Positions 9,655 through 18,322 of a stretch of DNA of 64,000 nt are shown in pieces. Below the pieces are notes generated by a model. That model did not search any database. It was given only the letters and a program-made list of their open reading frames with translations, and was not told where the DNA came from. Position numbers and translations under genes: made by a program. Positions within the stretch are counted from its first letter, which is position 1, and each line of letters opens with the position of its first letter. Source of the stretch: Nitrospira japonica (GTDB lineage: Bacteria > Nitrospirota > Thermodesulfovibrionia > UBA6902); NCBI GenBank assembly GCA_020723105.1, contig DYJL01000004.1, forward strand, positions 62,001 to 126,000, in the 5' to 3' direction.

Positions 9655-11063
9655 CCCCGGCTTCCCAGCAGGGATATAGCGCCGGAGGCTAACCTTTTAA
9701 ATTCTCTGAAAGATGATACCGCAAGAAGTTTCTTCAGTATATACCTGGGCCTGTAATAAAATTGTCTGTAACCTCTTTCAAGATATTCATCCAGTTCTGC
9801 ATCGGTTATTTGAAGATAATCACGTTTCAGGTCATCCAGTGTTGCCTTGCCAAGCGTATATTCCCGCCAGAAATCTTTTCCAGTTTCTTTTTTATAAGCC
9901 TCATAGATTTCTGAATTGGGCAGCATAGTAAATTTATTGAGTTGCATAAAATCCAGATCCAGCTCCAGCATGAGGTTCAATGTCTTCTCTATACTTTCCT
10001 TTGTGTCCTGGGGGAGTCCAATCATAAAGAAACCAAAAGTCATTACGCCTGCCTCTTTGGACCATTGCACTGCTTTACGGATTGTGTCAATGCTCATATT
10101 TCTGTTAATGGCCCTTAATACCTTTTCATCACCGGACTCGATGCCGAAGTTAACTCTTATACATCCATTCTTTGCCATCCTGCCAAGAAGTTCCCTGTCA
10201 ACACAATCTACTCTGGTTCTTATGGACCAATAAAACTTGAGACCTTTCTCCTCAACCAGATCGAGAAAGCGGTTCATTTTTTTTCTGTTGACAGTAAAGG
10301 TCTCGTCATAAAATTCTATCTCTTTGATTCCAAACGTGTTAATGCATTCTTCCACCTCTGCTACAATATGTTCGGCTGACCGGGCCCTTAAATTTGTATC
10401 GGTGCAGCAATAAGTGCATTTGAAAGGACAGCCCAGGGCTGTAATCATGATGGTAATAGGCCTTGCTTTGGACAGTACCGTATCATATTTCTCATTTTGC
10501 AACAGGTCCCGTGCAGGGAACGGGACTTCCTCAAGACTGACTCTTTTGGGTCTTGGCTCTGTCAGAATTACTTTGTCGTTTTTTCTGAAAACAAGTCCCG
10601 GAACTTTTGTTAAATCCTTTTTATGTTCAAGAGCGTCCAGTAACTCAGGCAGGGTTTCCCAGCCATCACCGACAACGCCGTAATCCAAGCATTCATGAGT
10701 CATGGTTTCTTCCGGATATATTTCCATATGTGGTCCGCCGATAATGACCGGTTTGTTATAGTCTTTCCTTATTTCCCTGATCCAGGAAAGGGTATCCTGC
10801 AGATTATCGGTAATGACGTTATACAGGACGTAATCCGGATTCATCACATGAAGTTTTTCGAGAATTTGTTCTTTACTTAAATGCAGGATGTTTGCGTCAA
10901 TAAAATTTGTATCATACCCCTTATCCCTTAACAAAGCAGACAGGTACACCATGCCCAGAGGCGGAGCCAGGATTGCATTTTTGCTATAATTCTTCCAGAT
11001 GCTGGCGGTATAAAAACACTTGTTAACCATCTGATTCGGGGTGTATAAAAAGCAGACCTTCAA
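9651..11063 (-). CDS. B12-binding domain radical SAM protein
   Basis: A 470-aa protein. The N-terminal B12-binding-like domain (about 1-140) includes PPLGMVYLSALLRDKGY and IIGGPHMEIYPEE. The radical SAM domain has C212, C216 and C219 in GCPFKCTYCC and downstream FGIESGDEKVL and FMIGLPQDT motifs. An extra Cys follows the cluster motif. Relatives act on lipids, glycans and natural products, so the reaction is not assignable. It is the promoter-proximal gene of a minus-strand pair with the GT-C gene at 8092 (4-bp overlap). The 173 bp upstream is shared with the divergent rfbF operon at 11237. Confidence 0.85.
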   Translation of the reverse strand: MKVCFLYTPNQMVNKCFYTASIWKNYSKNAILAPPLGMVYLSALLRDKGYDTNFIDANILHLSKEQILEKLHVMNPDYVLYNVITDNLQDTLSWIREIRKDYNKPVIIGGPHMEIYPEETMTHECLDYGVVGDGWETLPELLDALEHKKDLTKVPGLVFRKNDKVILTEPRPKRVSLEEVPFPARDLLQNEKYDTVLSKARPITIMITALGCPFKCTYCCTDTNLRARSAEHIVAEVEECINTFGIKEIEFYDETFTVNRKKMNRFLDLVEEKGLKFYWSIRTRVDCVDRELLGRMAKNGCIRVNFGIESGDEKVLRAINRNMSIDTIRKAVQWSKEAGVMTFGFFMIGLPQDTKESIEKTLNLMLELDLDFMQLNKFTMLPNSEIYEAYKKETGKDFWREYTLGKATLDDLKRDYLQITDAELDEYLERGYRQFYYRPRYILKKLLAVSSFREFKRLASGAISLLGSRG

Positions 11064-11236
11064 CTCTCTCTTACCGCCTTTCTTCCAAAACTGTTCTAAT
11101 AATAACAGTTAAATCGGAGTAATTACAATTTTCAAAGTTAACTCACAGTCTGTACATAATACTATCCATTAACACGCTGTATTTGTTATTATATTTTAAT
11201 CATAAAAAACCTTAACACCTCTTACAGAGCGCAAAA

Positions 11237-12028
11237 ATGAACAAAATGAAAGTGGTTATTCTTGCCGGCGGCAAGGGGACAAGGATTGCAGAGGAGTCCG
11301 AATTCAGGCCCAAACCGATGATAAGGATCGGAGAGAAGCCGATACTCTGGCATATCATGAAAATATATGACAGGTACGGTTTCAGTGATTTTGTAATCTG
11401 TCTTGGTTATAAAGGTGAGATGATAAAGGAATATTTCCTGAACTACAAGACAATGAATTCCGATTTTACTATCACTCTCGGGAAAAATGATTCAATTCAG
11501 TTAAACGGTAATAGCTCCGAAGACCACTGGAAAGTTACGCTGGCGGATACAGGGCTTGAGGCTATGACAGGAAGCCGGATAAAAAAGATTGAGCGCTACA
11601 TCGAAGGCGATATATTTATGATGACATACGGAGACGGTGTGGCCGATGTTAATATCAAAGAACTGGTCTCTTTTCACTTGTCTCACAATAAAATAGCTAC
11701 GCTTACAGGTGTACATCCGCAGTCCCGTTTTGGAGAGCTTCTGGTGGAAGGTAAACAGGTGAAGGCGTTTGCCGAGAAACCAAATATCACAAAGGGATGC
11801 ATTAACGGCGGGTTTTTTGTATTTAACCGCCGTCTCTTCGATTACCTGACTGAAGATGACGATTGTCATCTTGAGAAGGAGCCTCTTGAAAAAATAGTGA
11901 GGGATGGGGAATTAATGGTTTATTTCCACGATGGTTTCTGGCAGTGTATGGATACGATGAGGGACATGACCCTACTGAACAATCTTTGGAAGCAGAATCA
12001 GGCTCCATGGAAAATATGGAAGGACTAA
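11237..12028 (+). CDS. rfbF: Glucose-1-phosphate cytidylyltransferase (RfbF)
   Basis: Forms CDP-glucose from CTP and glucose-1-phosphate, the first step to CDP-linked 6-deoxy and 3,6-dideoxy sugars. At 263 aa it is close to the usual 257-260. The nucleotidyltransferase signature VILAGGKGTR is at residues 7-16, then RPKPMIRIGEKPILWHIMK, and the family-typical GFWQCMDTMRDMTLLN near the C-terminus. The gene heads a compact operon; the next gene starts on the base after its stop. A leader of 173 bp separates it from the divergent radical SAM gene. Confidence 0.9.
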   Translation: MNKMKVVILAGGKGTRIAEESEFRPKPMIRIGEKPILWHIMKIYDRYGFSDFVICLGYKGEMIKEYFLNYKTMNSDFTITLGKNDSIQLNGNSSEDHWKVTLADTGLEAMTGSRIKKIERYIEGDIFMMTYGDGVADVNIKELVSFHLSHNKIATLTGVHPQSRFGELLVEGKQVKAFAEKPNITKGCINGGFFVFNRRLFDYLTEDDDCHLEKEPLEKIVRDGELMVYFHDGFWQCMDTMRDMTLLNNLWKQNQAPWKIWKD

Positions 12029-13015
12029 TTGGATAATTACTGGGAAAACCGAAATGTATTCATTACCGGCAGCACCGGCTTTTTAGGTTCATATCTGACG
12101 GATGAACTGATCAGGAGAAAGGCTTCTGTTACGTCTCTGATGCGGGACTGGGTATCAAAATCCAGATTTATTTTTTCAGATACGTATAAGAAAGTGAATG
12201 TAGTAAGAGGAGAGATTGAGGATTATAGCTTACTTGAGAGAATACTGAATGAATATGAAATAGAAGTTGTATTTCACTTGGCTGCCCAGACTATCGTTGA
12301 GACTGCCAATAGAAATCCCATCTCTACATTTGATGCAAATATCAGAGGGACATGGAATCTCCTTGAGGCATGCAGGAAAAATACACTTGTCAAAAAGATA
12401 ATTATAGCCTCAAGCGATAAGGCCTATGGCGCCCAGAGCAATTTGCCATACAATGAAAATACTCCCTTGCAGGGCACCCATCCTTATGACGTTTCCAAAA
12501 GCTGCGCGGACCTTATTGCATATGCTTATTTCAATACATATAAATTGCCTGTTTGTGTGACCCGATGCGGGAACTTTTATGGTGGTGGAGATATTAACTT
12601 TAACCGGATAATCCCCGGAACCATCAGGTCTGTGTTGTATAACGAACATCCTGTAATACGGAGTGACGGCAGTTATATCCGTGATTATATTTATGTCAAA
12701 GATGCTGTTTCAGCATATTTATTATTGGCGGAAAAGATGGAAGATAAAAGCATAGCTGGCGAGGCTTTTAACTTCAGCAATGAAATACAAATTACGGTTC
12801 TTGATCTGACCCGGAAGATTCTGTCACTGACCGGCAGGGAAGACCTTGAACCTGTCATTGAAGACAGGGCTGCCGGAGAAATAAAACACCAATATCTTTC
12901 CGCTGAAAAGGCCAGAAAAAAGCTGGGATGGCAGCCGCTATATACGCTTGATCAGGGACTGCAGGAAACCATTGCATGGTACAGGGAATTCTTTTCTAAC
13001 CCACATTATTCATAA
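12029..13015 (+). CDS. rfbG: CDP-glucose 4,6-dehydratase (RfbG)
   Basis: Converts CDP-glucose to CDP-4-keto-6-deoxy-glucose with bound NAD. It is an extended SDR fold of 328 aa (relatives are often about 350-360). GxxGxxG is at residues 14-20 (GSTGFLG) and the Y153-K157 catalytic pair is in [28 protein letters not shown] and the [20 protein letters not shown] segment are typical of RfbG. The start is a TTG directly abutting the rfbF stop. Hairpin element copy 3 begins at about 12996, so the last codons (SNPHYS and stop) lie inside the element's outer arm. The C-terminus has probably been replaced or trimmed by the insertion. Confidence 0.88.
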   Translation: MDNYWENRNVFITGSTGFLGSYLTDELIRRKASVTSLMRDWVSKSRFIFSDTYKKVNVVRGEIEDYSLLERILNEYEIEVVFHLAAQTIVETANRNPISTFDANIRGTWNLLEACRKNTLVKKIIIASSDKAYGAQSNLPYNENTPLQGTHPYDVSKSCADLIAYAYFNTYKLPVCVTRCGNFYGGGDINFNRIIPGTIRSVLYNEHPVIRSDGSYIRDYIYVKDAVSAYLLLAEKMEDKSIAGEAFNFSNEIQITVLDLTRKILSLTGREDLEPVIEDRAAGEIKHQYLSAEKARKKLGWQPLYTLDQGLQETIAWYREFFSNPHYS

Positions 13016-13215
13016 ATCTGGAGGAAGTGTGGTTCAAAAACATATTGCGCGATACCTTAGCGATAACAGAATAAATACATTCTGTAAATTCAAGATTCTC
13101 GCCTCGGCGAGTCGCCTGGGGCGACAAAATTCAACATTCAAAGAATCTTATCGCTTTCAAGATGTTTTTGAGTCATGCTTCCTCCATGGCAAAATTTATG
13201 AATTATCTGGACTAA
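12996..13215. repeat. Hairpin element family H, copy 3 (complete, inverted relative to copies 1 and 2)
   Basis: About 220 bp. The left arm has CCACATTATTCATAAAT, then GAGGAAGTGTGGTTC and ATTGCGCGATACCTTAGCG. The right arm reversed has TCCAGATAATTCATAAAT, GAGGAAGCATGACTC and CATCTTGAAAGCGATAA. The 9-base bulge is on the left arm, opposite to copies 1 and 2. Its spacer matches copy 1 in reverse (a GAATTTACAGA-type segment), apart from an extra block of about 32 bp holding two small GC-rich hairpins at 13098-13125. The element carries the stop of rfbG on its left and ends 11 bp before the next gene. Confidence 0.85.
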
Positions 13216-13223
13216 ATCTGTGA
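13029..13223 (+). other. Candidate leader ORF spanning hairpin element copy 3
   Basis: GTG at 13029 opens a 64-codon frame beginning VVQKHIARYLSDNRINTFCK, with GGAGGAAG just upstream, and runs across the whole element to TGA at 13221-13223. The next gene's ATG is at 13227, a spacing that would allow translational coupling. The N-terminal pattern recurs in copies 1 and 2, but base differences between copies are mostly non-synonymous, so selection may act on the hairpin, not the peptide. Whether it is translated is unknown. Confidence 0.3.
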
Positions 13224-13226
13224 AGC

Positions 13227-14186
13227 ATGACTGATTCCTTAAAGGGAAAATCCATATTTGTTACCGGTGGAACAGGTTTTATAGGTTCTCATCTAAGCCG
13301 CAGACTTATTAAAGATGGCGCTTTGGTTTCCATATTAGCGAAGGAAAACAGCCAGCTCGATCTTATCACTGATATTAAAAAGAAGGCCCGGGTTTATCAT
13401 TCAGAGATAACGGATCTTAAATCTTTACAGAGAATTATCAGAAAAATCAGGCCGCAGATAATTTTTCATCTTGCAGCTGAAATTAATGTCGGCAGTGATT
13501 TTAAATTAATTAACTCTCTGATTGATATCAATCTTCTTGGCACTATTAATATGTTAAATGCAGCCAATAAATCCGGTGCCGTTGAAAAGTTTATTTTCTT
13601 TGGTACGAGTGATGTATATGGAACTATGAAAACTTCTTTTTCGGAAGCTTCCGACATAAATCCCGTTTCAGCTTATGCAGCGAGTAAAGCATCTGCGGAG
13701 TCGTTTTGTAAATATCTGGCAGGGCAATACAAAATCCCATGGGTAATTTTGCGCCCGTTTATTATTTACGGCGGGGGACAAACTTCAGGTATGTTTATTC
13801 CTCAGTTGATAAAATCCGCTTTAAACGGTGAAGATTTTTCCATGACCGGCGGCGAACAGACGCGGGATTTTCTGTATATAGATGATTTTATTGAGGCCTG
13901 CATAAAGGCTGCACTTTGTGACGAAGCGAATGGAGAAGTCATTAATGTTGCTTCAGGGAAGGAAGTTGTCTTAGCGGATGTTGCTAAAAAAATTATGTCA
14001 TTGCTTGATAACCCGATAAAGATAAATCTGGGGGCGCTCCCTTACCGTGAGAATGAACGGTGGCGAGTGAGAGCGGATATTAAAAAGGCTAAGCGTTTAT
14101 TGGTCTGGAAGCCCGAAACGAGGCTGGCGGAGGGACTTGAAAGGACTATTCGCTGGTATCAGGATAACAGGGAAAAAATTCAATGA
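13227..14186 (+). CDS. NAD-dependent epimerase/dehydratase (extended SDR), probably CDP-sugar processing
   Basis: A 319-aa extended SDR. GGTGFIG is at residues 14-20, FFGTSDVYG at 124-132, and the Y150-K154 catalytic pair is in SAYAASKASAESF. Its place directly after rfbF and rfbG suggests that it acts on CDP-4-keto-6-deoxy-glucose, as a 4-reductase or epimerase comparable to RfbE/RfbJ/RfbS-type enzymes. No RfbH 3-dehydrase is visible, so a 6-deoxy sugar is likelier than a 3,6-dideoxy sugar. It overlaps the following GT2 by 4 bp. Its leader is entirely hairpin element copy 3, and no strong independent SD is seen. Confidence 0.82.
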   Translation: MTDSLKGKSIFVTGGTGFIGSHLSRRLIKDGALVSILAKENSQLDLITDIKKKARVYHSEITDLKSLQRIIRKIRPQIIFHLAAEINVGSDFKLINSLIDINLLGTINMLNAANKSGAVEKFIFFGTSDVYGTMKTSFSEASDINPVSAYAASKASAESFCKYLAGQYKIPWVILRPFIIYGGGQTSGMFIPQLIKSALNGEDFSMTGGEQTRDFLYIDDFIEACIKAALCDEANGEVINVASGKEVVLADVAKKIMSLLDNPIKINLGALPYRENERWRVRADIKKAKRLLVWKPETRLAEGLERTIRWYQDNREKIQ

Positions 14187-14908
14187 AAAAAAGAATCAGT
14201 ATAGTCTTTCCGGTTTTAAATGAGGAAGATACCATTAGAGATTTGGTAGAGAATTCAATATCGAAACTTCGAGAGATGCCTTATGAATGTACGATAATAA
14301 TTGTCAACAATGCCAGCACAGATAATACCGGACAGATTATCGAAGAGCTTGCAGGTAAATATTCCTTTGTGAAGGTTATACATCACCCTTCAAATCTCGG
14401 TTATGCCATGTCTACATTGACCGGTTTCAAAAACAGCGACGGTGAAATCGTAATCGTTATTGACGGGGATGGTCAGCATACTATTGAAGATATTCCCTCT
14501 TTTGTGAGTAAAATCGAATCTGGGTTTGACATACTTTTTGGATGGAAGGTGGACAGGAAAGACCCTGCGATGAGAATACTTATAACAAGGGTTTTAAATT
14601 TTCTTGCAAGAGTGATTCTGAATTATCCATATCATGATATTAACTGCGGTTACAGAGCTGTGACGCGGGAGGTGGCAGATAAAATCGAAATCCATCACAA
14701 GCTGAATTCGGTGGGGCCTGAGATATATGTATGGGGAAAACTTCATAACTGCAGGACGGCGGAACTGCCGGTGCAGCATTTCCCAAGAGAAGCAGGGAGC
14801 AGCATTCATGTTCCATGGACGCTGCCACGCACGATATATAAAATGATAAAATACCTTATGCAATTAAGAAGTGAGATGTATTCAGGCAAAGGGAGAGGAA
14901 TGAAATGA
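14183..14908 (+). CDS. Family 2 glycosyltransferase (DPM1-like)
   Basis: A 241-aa soluble GT-A enzyme. The N-terminal ISIVFPVLNEEDTIRDLV and the acidic metal/nucleotide motif in IVIDGDGQHTIEDI (about residues 92-105) are like dolichyl-phosphate-mannose synthase and related polyprenyl-phosphate glycosyltransferases. It has no C-terminal membrane helix. It may attach the CDP-6-deoxy sugar made by the upstream genes, or another nucleotide sugar, to a lipid carrier. Four-base overlaps on both sides tie it into the rfb operon. Confidence 0.82.
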   Translation: MKKRISIVFPVLNEEDTIRDLVENSISKLREMPYECTIIIVNNASTDNTGQIIEELAGKYSFVKVIHHPSNLGYAMSTLTGFKNSDGEIVIVIDGDGQHTIEDIPSFVSKIESGFDILFGWKVDRKDPAMRILITRVLNFLARVILNYPYHDINCGYRAVTREVADKIEIHHKLNSVGPEIYVWGKLHNCRTAELPVQHFPREAGSSIHVPWTLPRTIYKMIKYLMQLRSEMYSGKGRGMK

Positions 14909-16191
14909 GTGTTGCAATTCTTGGGGCAGGACTGACCGGTTTGAGTGCGGCATACCATCTGGAAAAAGATTATGAGATATTTGAATCCGAGTCCGAAGCA
15001 GGCGGGCTTTGCCGTTCAGTCAAGGCGAAGGGGTTTGTCTTTGATTACGGGCCTCACCTCTATTTCAGCAAGAACGATTATGTGCGTAAATTTCTTAACG
15101 ACCTCCTGAAAAAGAATCTTCATGAACTTAAGAGTTCTGCAGGTCAGTATTCCTTTAACCGCTTTCTTAAGTATCCATATAATGTCAATCTGTACGGGGC
15201 TCCGGTAGAAATAATCAAGGAATGCATTTTAGGTTATGTTGAAGCTGTGCATGACAGCAGAAAAAAGAAACCAGAAACTTATTATGACTGGTGTCTTTAC
15301 CATTTTGGAGAGGGTTACGCTAACCATTTCATGTTTCCCTATGCAAAAAAAATATGGACTGTAAACCCCAGGAAGATGACTACCGACTGGATAGGTAAAC
15401 GCATAGTTATGCCGACCCTTGAACAGATTTTAGAAGGCGCTTTTCACAGATCGGACAGAATGCTTAATTACATTACTACCTTTAAGTATCCTCTCCGCGG
15501 CGGAATGTCGTCAATGATAGCCGGACTGACGCAGAGAATAACACCTGTACATTACAATAAAAAAATAGTCCGTATTGATATTAAAAAAAGGAAGATAACT
15601 TTTCATGACGGCACTTCAATATTTTATGAAAAAGCTATTTCAACAATTCCTCTGCCAGAAATAGTAAAGATGATTCCTGACGCACCAGCTTCAATTCGTG
15701 AGGCTGTAAATCGTCTGATACATAATTCTGTCCTGATAATCAACATTGGCGTGGACCGCTCCGATTTATCGGAGTTTCAGTGGATATACTTTGATGGAGA
15801 TGAGCCTTTTTACAGAGTGCATTTCCCGTCTAACCTGTCAAAGTTTTGTGCTCCGAGAGGGGCCGGGGCTGTATGTGCTGAAATTGCATATTCCCGTTTC
15901 CGGCCTGTTGAGAAGGAAAAGATGGTGGGTTTGACGCTGAGAAAACTAAAGAGCGCCGGGATACTGAAAGCATCGGACCGCATTCTTTTCCAAAACACTA
16001 TTGACCAGAAGTATGCCTATGTTATCTTTGATAAATATAGAAAGACGTGCGTTGAAAGGTTAAGAAACTTCCTGCGTAAATATGATATCGAGACATGCGG
16101 CAGATTTGGCGACTGGGATTATCTCTGGATGGATCAGAGCATATTGAGCGGCAAGAGGGCTGCTGAAGCTATTACAACGTCTGCAGGATAG
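14905..16191 (+). CDS. FAD-dependent protoporphyrinogen-oxidase/UDP-galactopyranose-mutase-like oxidoreductase
   Basis: A 428-aa protein. The N-terminal dinucleotide-binding motif AILGAGLTGLSAAYHL is followed by FESESEAGGLCRS and FDYGPHLYFS, the FAD-binding arrangement of the HemY/amine-oxidase and UGM-like families (COG1232). A C-terminal dinucleotide segment (GDWDYLWMDQSILSGKRAAE) is present. Homologues in glycan operons are thought to alter sugars or lipid-linked intermediates, but no substrate can be assigned. It is the last gene of the rfb operon and ends 1 bp from the stop of carbamoyltransferase 1 on the opposite strand. Confidence 0.8.
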   Translation: MSVAILGAGLTGLSAAYHLEKDYEIFESESEAGGLCRSVKAKGFVFDYGPHLYFSKNDYVRKFLNDLLKKNLHELKSSAGQYSFNRFLKYPYNVNLYGAPVEIIKECILGYVEAVHDSRKKKPETYYDWCLYHFGEGYANHFMFPYAKKIWTVNPRKMTTDWIGKRIVMPTLEQILEGAFHRSDRMLNYITTFKYPLRGGMSSMIAGLTQRITPVHYNKKIVRIDIKKRKITFHDGTSIFYEKAISTIPLPEIVKMIPDAPASIREAVNRLIHNSVLIINIGVDRSDLSEFQWIYFDGDEPFYRVHFPSNLSKFCAPRGAGAVCAEIAYSRFRPVEKEKMVGLTLRKLKSAGILKASDRILFQNTIDQKYAYVIFDKYRKTCVERLRNFLRKYDIETCGRFGDWDYLWMDQSILSGKRAAEAITTSAG

Positions 16192-16192
16192 G

Positions 16193-17896
16193 CTATGGAG
16201 TTTTATATTCAACCAGGAAGTTTCCAATTGCCAGGTAGTGTAAATGCCCCCTTAGAAAAGCATCAATTGCATCATTAGGAGTACGGACAATGGGCTCTTC
16301 ATGCATGTTGAAGCTTGTGTTAATCACCGTTGGTATTGAAGTCAGCTTTCTATATTCGTCAATTATCTTGTAAAAACTTGGGTTGATTTCTTTCTTTACC
16401 AATTGGGGTCTTGCGGTATTGTCCACATGGACTGCTGCCGGAGATGTTCTTATCATATAATCTGTACAGTCAAAAGTTATTGTCATAAATTGTGCTGCAA
16501 ATTCTGCTCCTTGTATATTCTTATAACATTTATCCCGGTATTCATATAATGTTGCTGGAGCAAAGGGCATGAATTCCGTTCTTTTAAGTCTTTTATTCAG
16601 CCAGTCATTAACACTCGTATCTGTTGCTTCGTAAAGGATGCTTCTGTTACCTAACGCTCTCGGGCCAAATTCCATCCTGCCGTTAAATCTTGCAACTATT
16701 TTTTTATCCGCAATCTTTTTTGCTATTTCTTCCTCAATATTGTTGTAGAACTTGTAAGTCAGGCTGCGTTCCTGCAGACACTTTTCTATGAAGGCATTGT
16801 CATATTCTGATCCCAAGTAAACATCATTTAAGCTGATTTTTTTCTTGCCAGTGTAGAAACACGCTCCGGGTGCTAATCCACCGTCACCCATATGCGGAAA
16901 AATATAAACTGAAGTGACATTCGGCAGTTCATGAATTCTTTGATTGAGTTTTACATTAGCGAACAGGCCTCCTGACAGTACAATGTCATACAACTTTGTC
17001 TTTTCAATCCATTCTCTGGCGATGTCTATAATAAATTTTTCCGTATGATATTGAAGCCAGGCGGATATATCTTCTCTTGAGTATTCTTTTAATTGCTTTT
17101 TTAGAGAGGGCCAAACATCATAACCGGATTTTATTTCACCAGTAAATTTTATTTTGTTGTTTTTCAAAATAAATGGAAATTGTATTTTTACTTTTGCGGG
17201 GTCTCCGTGTGCACTCAGTCCAAGAATCTTTCCTTCATGATGAAAGGGTTTGAAACCAAGATACTTGGTGATTAATGAATAAAAATCTCCGAAGGAATCA
17301 AATGCATTCATGCTGAATAATCTTTTAATCTCTGTTTTATCACAACTGCTTATAGTAAATGATATTGCATCGCCCCAGCGGTCTCCGGTTATCGCCAGGG
17401 CTCTTGTTGCCTTAGAACTAAAAAAGGCCGAAGCTGCATGAGCGAGATGGTGGTCTATAAATTTGATCGGCTTGTTTCGTAATGACTTTGGCAGGTCTTT
17501 CTTTAAAATCTGTTTTAAAAATAATCTTTGAAATTTGCCGGGTAATGAATAAGGGTCTGATTTTGTCAGATCTAATTTGAACTGGACGATATTGCTCAGA
17601 ACAGCCCCAAAGCTTTTATTTTCAAATTTTCTCACCTTATGTTCCATGGCCTGGAGTTTTCTGAAGGCCCTTGCAAATATTGGCGGGGTTAACATACTTC
17701 CGAAGGCGATCATATCAATATCTTCTGGCGACAACCGTGCGATTCTGAAACATTCTTCTATAGATTCATAAGGGAAGCCGCCGATTAGTTTTACTCTTTT
17801 GATTCTTTCTTCACTTACAGCAGCTACAAGCGAATCGTTGTCCAGAATGCAGGCTCCTGAGTCATGTTGTCCATCTATAATGCCTAGGATTTTCAT
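16193..17896 (-). CDS. O-carbamoyltransferase 1 (NodU/CmcH/TobZ family)
   Basis: Transfers a carbamoyl group from carbamoyl phosphate, via carbamoyl-AMP, to a sugar hydroxyl. At 567 aa it has full family length. The N-terminal ASKHA-like domain has H149, H150 and H153 in DHHLAHAASAF, the Kae1/TobZ-type metal/nucleotide site, and TGDRWGD at 170-176 where many relatives have DGRGD. The C-terminal YrdC-like domain starts after SGGLFANVKLN (308-318) and has RMEFGPRALGNRSI at 407-420 and RTEFMPFAPA. It resembles carbamoyltransferase 2 more than 3. It is a single minus-strand gene, tail-to-tail with the rfb operon (1 bp between stops). Its SD is weak. Confidence 0.92.
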   Translation of the reverse strand: MKILGIIDGQHDSGACILDNDSLVAAVSEERIKRVKLIGGFPYESIEECFRIARLSPEDIDMIAFGSMLTPPIFARAFRKLQAMEHKVRKFENKSFGAVLSNIVQFKLDLTKSDPYSLPGKFQRLFLKQILKKDLPKSLRNKPIKFIDHHLAHAASAFFSSKATRALAITGDRWGDAISFTISSCDKTEIKRLFSMNAFDSFGDFYSLITKYLGFKPFHHEGKILGLSAHGDPAKVKIQFPFILKNNKIKFTGEIKSGYDVWPSLKKQLKEYSREDISAWLQYHTEKFIIDIAREWIEKTKLYDIVLSGGLFANVKLNQRIHELPNVTSVYIFPHMGDGGLAPGACFYTGKKKISLNDVYLGSEYDNAFIEKCLQERSLTYKFYNNIEEEIAKKIADKKIVARFNGRMEFGPRALGNRSILYEATDTSVNDWLNKRLKRTEFMPFAPATLYEYRDKCYKNIQGAEFAAQFMTITFDCTDYMIRTSPAAVHVDNTARPQLVKKEINPSFYKIIDEYRKLTSIPTVINTSFNMHEEPIVRTPNDAIDAFLRGHLHYLAIGNFLVEYKTP

Positions 17897-18075
17897 TTGA
17901 ATCGGGATATCGAGGCAAGATAAGATTATTCTATTCTCTCTTGGCCCGTTTGCTATTGATAAAGTGATAAAGAATGGCTTTCAAACATTGATTAATTCTA
18001 CCAGATACTTTATATCAATTACAACGGGCACCTTGTGTGGGACATGAGCAACCAACGATTAATTAATGTTAAGAT

Positions 18076-18270
18076 TAACAGGCTGCTGAAAAAGTCAGTA
18101 ATTGTCATTGCGAGGAGCGTATTTTGCGACGAAGCAATCTCAAATTTATTAATTTTGAGTTTGCGGAATTTATCCCGAGCGGTAAAGAAAGATTGCTTCG
18201 CTTCGCTCGCAATGACAAGCGAGGGACCTGCTCGCAAAGACAGCTAAAATACTTTTTCAGCAACCTGTTA
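18076..18270. mobile_element. MITE-like element M, copy A
   Basis: A 195-bp element with near-perfect 20-bp terminal inverted repeats, TAACAGGYTGCTGAAAAAGT, one mismatch between ends. The inside holds secondary palindromes built from GTCATTGCGAG and CTTCGCTCGCAATGAC, a dispersed repeat type common in Nitrospirota and deltaproteobacterial genomes. There is no transposase gene. Copy B at 47344-47547 is an inverted, highly similar copy with a roughly 10-bp indel. TA at both outer ends is compatible with a TA target duplication but does not prove one. It lies in the 426-bp gap (17897-18322) between divergent genes; the flanks show only AT-rich sequence. Confidence 0.85.
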
Positions 18271-18322
18271 GATTATAAAACCTTTGTGTTACATACATAA
18301 AAAATTATTGGGATGCTGCTAA

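Noticed and set aside
10414-10880. Several plus-strand open frames inside the minus-strand radical SAM gene
   Set aside because: They mirror the codon pattern of the real gene, lack SD sites and resemble no protein.
12948-13028. Upstream extension of the leader frame to 12948
   Set aside because: It overlaps the end of rfbG in another frame; only the part from GTG 13029, within the element and after an SD, is worth considering.
18019-18247. Open frames of 70-72 codons on both strands over 18019-18247
   Set aside because: They lie across MITE copy A, whose palindromes give open frames on both strands; no SD or protein-like composition.
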